DNA of 64,000 nt from Oegoconia quadripuncta (lineage: Eukaryota > Arthropoda > Insecta > Lepidoptera > Autostichidae): assembly GCA_949316235.1 (NCBI GenBank), contig OX438744.1, positions 25,655,578 through 25,719,577 of the forward strand. The letters are read 5' to 3'. Of the stretch, positions 12,401 through 20,600 are shown piece after piece. Within the stretch, counting starts at the first letter, position 1; each line of letters begins with the position of its first letter. The position numbers were made by a program, and so were the translations under genes. The notes below the pieces were generated by a model. That model was not told where the DNA came from. It did not search any database and was given only the letters and a program-made list of their open reading frames with translations.

Positions 12401-14183
12401 TAGACTTCTCATTATGACTGTATTTTGACATAGACTTTATTCCTTGACTGTCCTTTGACATATTATCACTATAATTAAAACCTGACATAGACTTTCCTTC
12501 CTGACTATACTTTGACATATCTTGACCACAATTAAATCCTGACATAGACTTTCTTCCCTGACTATACGTTGACATATCTTGACCACAATTAAACCCTGAC
12601 ATAGACTTTCTTCCCTGACTGTACTGACTGACCTCTGGTATTTTATTTAAGACACTTTGAGACTGTGGAGAAGTCTCAACATTTGACATTATTGTGTGAC
12701 AATTGAGCAACTTGTTTCTCCAATCTGGATAGAGAACATCCAACCAATTTCTACCTAACAAAGGTGTGAATGACTGAGACTTATTAGCACATACAATTAA
12801 TGGTAAATTTTTATAGTTCTTACTAGACTTGACTTTGACAAAAATTTGCCCTTCGGTTGGTATAGGACCTGACACAGATTTTAGTTTTATGTTTGTAGGC
12901 ACTAACTTTAAGTTTTGAAAATACTTGGCATAACATTGATAAGGTATCAAGGTAATAGCTGCACCTGTATCTAACTCAAATTGTATCTGAGATTCATTTA
13001 CATCAAGTGTTACTCTTTGAGACCTGTGACAATTATTTGACTCCTTATCTTGTAACAAATTAATGTTAGAACATTGTTTACATTGTAGATCACAAGGTAT
13101 TTCACATGATAAACAAATACATTCGCCTGCATCTTCATACTCCACACTTATATTTTCAATACGCATATCCTGGGACTCATCACATAGTTGATCGACAACA
13201 CAATCAATTTCACCTATTTCTTCTCGTACTTGGTGAATGACACGCTGACCTGACTGACTGCTGCGACACTTCCTTGAAGTATGACCGGTTCTATGACATG
13301 TATAGCATTGCCATTGAGCAGCTGGACATGTAGAAGGATTGTGGAATCTCCCACATCGAAAACATTCTTGTCGATTCTGATTATTGTAGTTTGATTGACT
13401 CGCACCTACTTGTTGTCTTTGACTATCCGACTGACTATGACTGGAATGACGATTATCACGTTGCTGACTTGACTGACCTTGACGGTTTGATGAACTCGGT
13501 TGACTTGATTGTCTTGGACCAAATAACTGACTTGGACGATTTGACTGACTTGGTCGACTTGACTGACGATTGTAGGACTGACTCTGCCTTACAGGGTACC
13601 GGTTGACTTTATTGACTGTAATCTCATTATTCAATCTCTTAATTTGCTGTTGTACTGCTTCTTCTTGGATTACTAAGGATTTTGCTTGCTCAAATGTAAG
13701 GTCTTTCGCTGCTAATAATTTAGTTCTGGTACTTTGACTTTTAATTCCCGATATTAACTGATTAACTAGTGCCTGATCTCTGTATTGTTCAAAATTACAT
13801 TTCGATGCTAACTCTTGTAGGTTTAGAATAAATTCAACTACTGACTCATCTTGCTGGTGACACTTGTTGAACATGTAGCAATAGGTTGTTTTCAAGGCTG
13901 TCGGGTTATACTTTTCTTTTAAAATGAGAGCTAATTCCTTTATTGACTTTTCTTTTGGCTTATTAGGCAAACATGCCGTGTGCAGCATGTCGTAATGACG
14001 ACTACCAATGAAGGTTAAAAATAATGATTTCCTTTTGGAACCTGAGACATCCTCTGCCAGGACATTGTTCAAAAGACAATATTCTTCGAATAACTCGAAC
14101 CAACTATCAAAGTTCTGCACTTTCTCATCGAAAGGTTCCAAATTCCCAATGTGTGCTAACGCCATTTTTGACAATTGTGACAA
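9456..14183 (-). CDS. Gag-Pol polyprotein, Ty3/Gypsy type, intact 1575 residues
   Basis: One uninterrupted frame holds all domains, with no gag-pol frameshift. Residues 1-190 are a Gag capsid-like region. An SQ/SR-rich low-complexity linker follows. Two zinc knuckles start at C274 (CFRCGRFHNPSTC) and C293 (CYTCHRTGHTSRKC). The aspartic protease has DTGA at D405. Between protease and RT lies a block of roughly 20-residue repeats (about residues 515-610, motif SQGRKSMSGFNCGQDMS). The reverse transcriptase has YIDD at 835-838 and RNase H has D984. The integrase has an H2C2 finger starting at H1202 and a D1265, D1318, E1354 triad (D-x52-D-x35-E). All key residues are present. The C-terminus is Pro/Ser/Thr-rich. 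Neither an envelope gene nor an antisense gene is seen. Confidence 0.95.
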   Translation of the reverse strand: MSQLSKMALAHIGNLEPFDEKVQNFDSWFELFEEYCLLNNVLAEDVSGSKRKSLFLTFIGSRHYDMLHTACLPNKPKEKSIKELALILKEKYNPTALKTTYCYMFNKCHQQDESVVEFILNLQELASKCNFEQYRDQALVNQLISGIKSQSTRTKLLAAKDLTFEQAKSLVIQEEAVQQQIKRLNNEITVNKVNRYPVRQSQSYNRQSSRPSQSNRPSQLFGPRQSSQPSSSNRQGQSSQQRDNRHSSHSQSDSQRQQVGASQSNYNNQNRQECFRCGRFHNPSTCPAAQWQCYTCHRTGHTSRKCRSSQSGQRVIHQVREEIGEIDCVVDQLCDESQDMRIENISVEYEDAGECICLSCEIPCDLQCKQCSNINLLQDKESNNCHRSQRVTLDVNESQIQFELDTGAAITLIPYQCYAKYFQNLKLVPTNIKLKSVSGPIPTEGQIFVKVKSSKNYKNLPLIVCANKSQSFTPLLGRNWLDVLYPDWRNKLLNCHTIMSNVETSPQSQSVLNKIPEVSQYSQGRKSMSGFNCGQDMSTYSQGRKSMSGFNCGQDMSKYSQEGKSMSGFNYSDNMSKDSQGIKSMSKYSHNEKSMSNFNQKEESIKYSQGKNSMSDLNENKNLCYIQERNKSKSVSHNQTKSEFINEIVQKLKDKFSNVFSKDKSSNIVGFEAKLNLKEEATPLFQKPYPLPYNIVDTISESIDKLERDGKVYKVSHSEWASPLVPVRKSDGSYRLCVDFKKTVNPNLKVDYYPLPKVEDVFTTLANGKVFVVLDLSDAYTQLLASKDSQQLLTVNTHKGLYRYNRLIYGIASAPAIFQNIMDQILSGIKNTCCYIDDILIKGDSFEECYATVVKVLEKLSYHNVRVNFEKCKWFSSSVEYLGHIICAEGRTPSPSLVSAIVNAKTPQNIKELRSYLGMLNYYNNYIDNLSTLVKPLRELIEKNTKWSWNKSHQLAFELSKQKLLKSNLLVHYNPALPIVIYSDASPVGLGVVLCHVVQEDEYSKPIERPVAFASCSLTKVQQGYSQLDREALGIVYAVTKFHKYLWGRHFTLVTDNAPIKHILHPSKNVPTLATQRLQHWALILENYDYNLEHRKSEYLSHADALSRLPVNKVTIDINHSNILNDIPIDHVDIAMKTSNDPVLSKVLQFTRLGWPDHMKDQAIMPYHKLRFGISIVDGCLLFTSRLIVPQTCQSQVLNLLHEGHPGMVRTKMLARSLFWWPSMSKDIELKCQSCEPCALINFKPNNVKMPWPQTIIPFERVHIDFFEYRKQHFMIFCDTYSKWLDIKLMKQCNAENVIKELYSIFAIVGLPCELVSDNGPPFDSHQFIEFCTKLNIKVTKTPPYHPNSNGSAERNVQIAKKALKKLMLSCESYETDMSLQLSKFLLNYRNTQTTVNCKTPNSMLLSYLPRTLLTMLNPVHTPHSTKRLPSYPHFVENEAVLVRCGTNYPLRGIIVKILSATLYLVSIDGVLKKVHLNQISHAPFPGQVAKSPLVSIPIVPIEESVTVQRPEPFTDLQLSPVPTPSSQQLSVPQTVTQPPTFELPRVTTTPSSVGSTPMVRRSSRIVRPPVKLNL

Positions 14184-14244
14184 GACTGGTGAAAATTAAA
14201 GACAGGATAATTCCACGACTTACTTAGACTTTTGGTTTCTTCTT

Positions 14245-14262
14245 TATCATCCTCGTCGCCAA
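14245..14262 (-). promoter_or_regulatory. Primer-binding site of the Gypsy-type element
   Basis: Directly next to the 5' LTR the minus strand reads TTGGCGACGAGG. The TGG plus following bases fit the CCA end of a tRNA; serine tRNA is a guess. The Gag ATG follows about 60 bases later at 14183. Confidence 0.6.
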
Positions 14263-14410
14263 TTTGATGTTTGTTTGATACGTGGATTCCATAAAAAGAC
14301 TTATTAAATTCGAGACCATTTATTCGTTCGACTCATAGGTGACATTACAGCCTAATGGCGGGCTGCCGACCATAGATAATAAAGCATACATAAAGGCCTT
14401 ATACACGACA
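14263..14410 (-). repeat. 5' LTR of the Gypsy-type element
   Basis: On the element's strand it begins TGTCGTGTATAAGGCC and ends CATCAAA. A TATA-like element (TATAAGG) lies a few bases from the start, and AATAAA occurs about 80 bases in, so promoter and polyadenylation signals fit within the short LTR. The host duplication GTACC lies outside at 14411-14415. Confidence 0.9.
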
Positions 14411-15340
14411 GTACCCTTACGGTTTATAATATAGTAAGTATATAGTGAAATTAATTAAGAAGAGTTTTTAGATTTGTACACGATAAGGTACACAAATATT
14501 TTTAAAAACCACATGTATTAAAATAGTTTACAGAAAAGACCAAACAATGAAACTGCTATAACTGAATATTTTTCTTAATTTATAAAATCCTTGGAAGCTT
14601 GTGAAGGCTTTTTCTTTAAGATTATTTTATTTTAAGTTTAAGTCGGATAGTAATGCAGTTTCAGCAGCAATGCAATGCAGAAAAGCAATATAGTGCTTTC
14701 TCAAAATATAGTGCTCTATAGAAGGAATTGTGTGCGGTAATTCGTGTGGTATCCGGGGGTGAAAAGCGGTGGGATAATTTCTCAATGGCTTGTTGTTTGT
14801 TTTATTTAGAGAAAGCACTTTATTACAATAGATGCTTGGCCTCGTATACAGAAGACTTCGCCTTCGCCTCGGGCTTCAAACTCATGTAATCGGCCAGGAT
14901 AGCTTCTACAAGTCTCTGCAGTAATTAAATGTACTGTTTCTGTTATTAATAAATCTTAATAAATAAAAGCAATGCTTTATTTCAAACTAGCCTTCCTCCC
15001 GCGGCTCCTGACATTTTATCATCCACAGATCTAGTCTTCGATATCATATTTTTATATAGAGTATTTTTGTGGCAGGGACGGATGAAAAGACGAAGAAGAT
15101 TTTGAAGAGGAATGGGATGTATGAATCAGGTCTTTTTCTTGCGATGCAGAGCCGAAAAATTATTATTATTTAACACTTTATTGCATATAAGTATACGAAC
15201 ATAAATTGAACAAACATAGGACAGAAATTACAATACCCAAAAGGCGAACTTATCTCTGTAAGAGATTTCTTCCAGCAAACCCTCGGAAGGAAAAACCAAT
15301 TTAAAGTTTTTTATTGCAGACAAAGAGCGATACTTAAAAT
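14411..15340. other. Stretch without a recognisable gene
   Basis: After the target duplication the DNA is AT-rich, with short frames only. Around 15165-15300 the sequence resembles a LINE 3' end (AAAGGCGAACTTATCTCTGT). I cannot name the rest. Confidence 0.4.
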
Positions 15341-16565
15341 GTAGAACTATAGATTTTATACATATAACAAAATTCTTGGCAAAAGGCAAAAAAGTCTATT
15401 GCTCTTTCGTGGATTTGGAAAAGGTCTATGACAAAGTGATGAGGAATGAATTGTGATCAGCATTGTCTATGTATGGGGTAGACAGCACCTTGATATCACG
15501 TTATGAAAATTCCAATGCCTTTTTTTTTTATATGAGAGAGCGGGAAACGAGCATGCGGGTCACCTGATGGAAAGTAATCACCGCCGCCCATGGACACCCG
15601 CAACACCAAAAGGGTCACAGATGCGTTGCCGGCCTTTGAGGAAGGTGTAGGCTCGTTTCTTGAAGGTTTCAATGTCGTACTCGTTCGGGAATACCGCTGC
15701 CGGAAGTCCGTTCCACAGGGTGGTCGTACGTGGTAAGAAGTTTCTTGAGAAACGTACAGTGGTAGACTTCCACTCATCCAGGTGATGTGGATGGAAATTT
15801 AATTTTCTCCGAGAAGTGTATCGGTTAAATTGAGCAGCGCGTATTAGCTCGAACAGTTCTTCAGAACACTCCCCATGAAATATGCGATAGAGAATGCAGA
15901 GGGACGCGACGTCTCTTCGTAACGCCAGGGGATCCAGTCGGTCAGTGAGACTCTCTTGGCCGACAATTCGGACTGCGCGACTTTGAACGCGGTCAAAAGG
16001 AACAAGCTGGTACTGAGGTGCCCCAGCCCATAGGTGAGAATAATACTCCACGTGCGGCCGAACTTGCGCCTTATAAAGTTGGAGGCGGTGAGCCGGCGTG
16101 AAGTAACGAGCCGCTCTACTGAGGACACCTAACTTTTTGGAGGCCAACTTGGCCTTATCCTCCAGATGACCGCGGAATTGAACGTTACTGGAGATGTTCA
16201 CTCCGAGAATCCCAATATTCAGCTTAACGTCACGGGGAGTGCTCTGAAATTGAAGAGACAGGGGAAATGGAATCTTCTTTGCGGTGAATGCGCAAACTTG
16301 TGTCTTTTTAGGGTTAAACTTAACTAACCCAATTAGATGCTTGTGTTAGGATTAATGGAGCATACACTAAATGGTTTAACATCGAGAAAGGTGTTAGCCA
16401 GGGTTGTGTTGCGTCCCCTTGGCTGTTTAATCTATTCATGGTCAGTTGTCTACAAGAATTGAAAGAGTATGATTGTGGATTGAAAATGAATGGGTTACTT
16501 CTCAAATTACTCCTCTATGCCGATGATCAAGTAATCTTTGTGTCGTCACAAGAGGAGTTACAAGA
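15340..16565 (+). pseudogene. RTE-type reverse transcriptase fragment, split by another element
   Basis: The plus strand at 15340-15514 reads a reverse transcriptase palm start (SFVDLEKVYDKV, then a stop in place of a Trp codon). It stops at 15518 and resumes at 16337 with [25 protein letters not shown] and the catalytic LLLYADDQVIF. Removing the 15519-16336 insert joins YENSNA to CVRING in one frame. The join and the duplicated ATGC (15515-15518 and 16337-16340) show a later insertion into an older RTE copy. The far end decays near 16565. Confidence 0.75.
15519..16336 (-). pseudogene. 3' part of a non-LTR retrotransposon ORF2, inserted in the RTE fragment
   Basis: The minus-strand frame reads a C-terminal RT region ([60 protein letters not shown]) and ends in a poly-A-like run at 15520. 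Upstream it extends into [15 protein letters not shown] and stops at 16336, so it is 5' truncated, as usual for LINEs. Short 3' pieces of the same family lie at 20268-20540 (minus), 39880-39965 (minus) and 61479-61612 (plus). Confidence 0.8.
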
Positions 16566-16617
16566 CAGACGACAAGGCTTCATTCCTTGTTGACTACGGA
16601 ACCCTAAAAAGATCTTC

Positions 16618-16755
16618 TTGATCTTGGATCTTGGAATCTTCAAGAGCAGGGTGAATAGGCATCTACTGAGATCGCGTGCTTCATCTTCGCGGCCACATCG
16701 TCACTTGCCATCAGGTGAGATTGTGGTCAAACACGTCTCCAGTTATTCATAAAAA
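16618..16755 (+). repeat. 3' end of a non-LTR element
   Basis: The sequence encodes a variant of the C-terminal motif GIFKSRVNRHLL followed by a 3' UTR with CATCGTCACTTGCCATCAGG. It matches the minus-strand fragment at 6895-7100 at the level of motif order. There is no intact ORF. Confidence 0.55.
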
Positions 16756-16904
16756 AGAGAAGATATGCCTGTAGGAATTGACTCATGATCCTGCTTGATG
16801 ATGATGCTTATATCCTAATGTCAACGCGTGTATGCATGCTTATGGCATGTCATTCCTGAGACTTTTTATAAAAATATTGCTTGTTTCCAAACAAAATACG
16901 AGGT

Positions 16905-17280
16905 GATAGTAAGTTAATCCGCAAGAAAATCAAGGTGACCGATATAGCCCGTTTAGCCGTTTGAGCGGGGCGGTCCTCGAGTGGCGACATAGCATGGACA
17001 GGCCTCTCACGAGGTGGACCAACGATTGCGTTGTGTTGTGTTCCGGTTGTCAGAGATAAGATAGCCAGTCTCCCAAATGTGTTGGGGTTTCCGGGTCAGT
17101 ACGCTTCCACCTTCGACCTCATCTTCACTTAACATCAGGTGTGATTGAGGTCAAGTACCAACCCGTTGTGCATAAAAAAAAAGCCGCTGGATGCGGGCAG
17201 CGGCAGGACCAATCGTTGTGGAGATCTTTGGGGGCGGCCTTTGTCCAGCTGTGGACTTCTTTCGGCTGATATGATTATTA
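16905..17280 (+). repeat. RTE 3' end with an embedded SINE family B fragment
   Basis: The left part reads KIKVTDIARLAV and GDIAWTGLSRGGPT-like codons. The right part (17184-17275) reads LDAGSGRTNRC and a Leu-Cys-Pro-Ala-like ending, typical of the C-terminus of RTE/BovB-like elements. Between them, 17030-17182 is a 5'-truncated SINE family B copy ending in ATAAAAAAAAA. This may belong to the same RTE copy as 15340-16565. Confidence 0.6.
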
Positions 17281-17603
17281 GATAAATTATTTATAAATTC
17301 GTAATCTGATAAGGCCCACAATTAGAACCCATTTACAGATATTTCCTCATACGTCAAAGCCTACTGTCTAGTCTAAAATCCCCCAATAATCCGTAACAAT
17401 ATGAGAGATAATCCATCGGTGCCATCTATTCACATTTCGCGTAGGTATTGTTTTCATTAGGTATCGGTATCAGATAAGATAAATAAATATCAAATCATGG
17501 CCTGAAATGATATTGTCAATGATTCTGTTTAATAGTTCACCCATTCTGTTGTGGTTCTGTGTACGTTAAATAAACAAATTAAGTATCTACCGATATTAAA
17601 ACA

Positions 17604-20600
17604 ATGAACGGTAGTGGCGCGTCGTCCAGCCTCTCGTTCAACCATCATTCTCAGGAATGGCTGACGTTCAAGTACTACTTCAACCAGTACTGCGCAGCAA
17701 ATAATATCACAGATGGATCCCAGGTTAACAACATTGTACAGCGTAAGATACTCCTGAATGCCCTGGCGCAAGACACGTACCGCATCGCTAGAGACCTCGC
17801 CTTTCCTGAGAAGCTGGAAAACTTGGACGTCACCATCATAATCTCCAACTTCGATGCCCATTTCAAACCGAAGAGCTCGTTTGCTCACCTGCAGTCTCTA
17901 GACACAGTAAATGTGAAGCAGGTACCAAGCAAGTGCTTCAAAAAGTACTTGGTGACTACTGCTGAAGGAGGGGTGATCTTTGAAGCTAAGGAAGCGTTCC
18001 AGTTATGTCTAAAGAAGAAAAATTTTAAAATTGGTCTGTGGGATGCAGAGCATAATATGAAGGTAAGTAAGTAGTGAAAACAACATTAGCAAAATTATAT
18101 TAAAAAATTAGTGACTATCTGAAGGACAAACACGCTTGGTGTACTTCGACCAGATCCCCAAAACTATAAAATTGTATTAGTTGTATGCTTTTTATTTTAA
18201 AAAAAAGGACAACAATGATCCTGTGGGTTTCTTACGCCGCTTCTTTTCCCACAGATGATTTCCCTTTCCGAAGCGGTGGTAGCTTGGACATACTGACTGA
18301 CAGATAAATGCGATAAGCCCTTTTATTATTTCCAGTAGATTTAAATTGTCATTTTTTTATGCACAACGGGTTAGCACATGATCTCAATCACACGTGATGT
18401 TAAGTGAAGATGAGGCCGAAGGTGGGAGCGTACTGACCCGGAAATCCCATCTTATTTGGGGAACTGCCTATCTTATCGACCGGAACACAACAATGCTATT
18501 TACATTGCTGTTTGGCGGAAGACTTAGATAAGATGGTGGTAGCTAGCCAGGCGGACATTTAAAATGCCCTACCACCAATTGAGGTGTAGTGCAAACTCGT
18601 TGCGCATAAAAAATCCGGCTTGAATGATAAATTATAAAATACCCGACAGACAGACAGCCAGACATAATCAGATCGTACGCATGCCAGGCTATTTCACAAT
18701 TATACTTCGTCGTTACATCCTCGACATTTAAGTTCACCAGGTAGTCCATGTACTAGTTCTATGTACTAGGCATCAAGCACAACTCATATAATTATGGTCA
18801 AACTTCACTTAGGTAAGTTTGTTTAACCTTTAATTAATAATGAAATATAAAAACCTTTTTGTAATATTATGTAATGTAAAATTTGTAATGTAAAATCAAA
18901 GCCTAATTTTAAAAGAGCAACCCTTCGAGTTTCTTGCTTGTTCTTCTCAGGCGAAAATTGCATTTTGAACAAGCAGTAAAAATTTACTATTTTGAAGTGT
19001 ACTCTGTGTACATACAAAATAAATCATTTTTGACTTTGACTTTGAGTATGTTATCATCCAAATACATCAAACAGTGCTTCTCGCTATAGAGATTTAAAAA
19101 TCAGAAATACGGCAGAAATGGAAGAGAGATGGACGAGATCAGTATTTGTCATTTCAGGTGATCACATTTGTACGCAGCTCTTCGACATCCACCGCTACAC
19201 CTGAGATGGAGGTGCTCATGTGTGGGAAACGCGTGGCCACAGTTCGGTAAGGCTTACATTTTGAAAATTTAGAAAGCCCTCAAATACTATGATATCGTCA
19301 TTGATTTATATTCTAGAGATATAATAAATCTTTTTCACGCTTTCTTAGTAGATAAAACAGCATATCTTAGTAGATAAAAAAAAATTGTGAAATACACAAT
19401 GTTAATACAAGATATAATAATAAACTTGCTGTCCATAGCAGTCGCTTACACAAAGTCACTATGTCATTCAAGGGATAATGTTTACGCTTTTACAATAAGG
19501 TTCCGGTAGACATTCAAAATTTGCCTTTAAATAAATTTAAAACAACAATTAAACGGAAACTATGAGCCAAAGGCTATTATAAAATTTCTGACTATCTGGA
19601 TGATAAGAATGCGTGGACATGAACCGCTCGGCATTATCCAGTATATTTTATTCTTATTTTTCTTTGTCGAATCATAAATTTTACAATTGGGTATTTTAAA
19701 TTGTATTTGTATTGACTTATTTAAAAAGAGCAACCCCGGAGTTTCTTGCTCGTTCTTCTCTGGTGAGACTGCCTAGTGAATGAGCGATAACTGTATGTCA
19801 TGACGATTTCAAATGTTATTCTTATATATAACTTACGAAATAAAAACATTTTTGATTTGATTTGATTTGAGCGCCATCTCTTAGAATCCTCGAGAACTAA
19901 TACGACTGCTGAGAATAAACGGTCAAAACTACCATTTTTACTTTGTATTCACAACACAACAACCCGAGCAATTACCTAAGATGCCATGGGAAGGTGGAGG
20001 GTTTGTACTCACAACCAGTAAATCGGTCACATAAAAGTGCAAGAAAAACTTACAATATTTATTAAAAATAAGAGTTTTAGGAGGAATACATTTGTTTTTT
20101 TTTTAATCTTATTAGGACCTTAGTCGAAAGCGATTATGCCGGTCCATTGGTACAGGTTACTTAAGTACTAGACGGCTAATTCCTTCGTCGCACAGCAATT
20201 TTATATAAATTATACATATTTTTGGCTGCTAGAGACGCAGGTTGTGCTAGAGCTAGTTTGTGTTTTAGATTTTTTTTTTATATGAGAGGGCGGCAAACGA
20301 GCATGCGGGTCACCTGATGGAAAGCAATCACCGCCGCCCATGGACACTCGCAACACCAAAAGGGTCACAGATGCGTTGCCGGCCTTTGAGGAAGGTGTAG
20401 GCTCGTTTCTTGAAGGTTCCAATGTCGTAGGTACTCGGTCGGGAATACCGCTGCTGGAAATCCGTTCCACAGGGTGGTTGTACGTGGTAAGAAGTTTCTT
20501 GAGAAACGTACAGTGGTAGACTTCCACTCATCCATGTTTTTGTTTTGATTTTGTTAGCTGCTCGCATAATTTTTGGTCACTTTTCTGTGGTGAGTGATGC

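Larger units (their letters stand above)
9300..14410 (-). mobile_element. Complete Ty3/Gypsy-type LTR retrotransposon
   Basis: Two direct 148-base terminal repeats (9300-9447 and 14263-14410) read identically. They enclose one Gag-Pol ORF on the minus strand. GTACC at 9295-9299 recurs at 14411-14415 as a 5-bp target duplication. A primer-binding-like TTGGCGACGAGG follows the 5' LTR, and a purine tract GGGGAGGA (minus strand, 9455-9448) precedes the 3' LTR. Integrase lies after RNase H, which defines the Ty3/Gypsy order. Identical LTRs and an intact frame point to a recent insertion and possible activity. It separates scramblase genes 1 and 2. Confidence 0.95.

Noticed and set aside
13391..13606. 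Plus-strand 71-codon ORF rich in Asp-Leu
   Set aside because: It is the antisense shadow of the Ser-Gln-rich linker of Gag on the minus strand.
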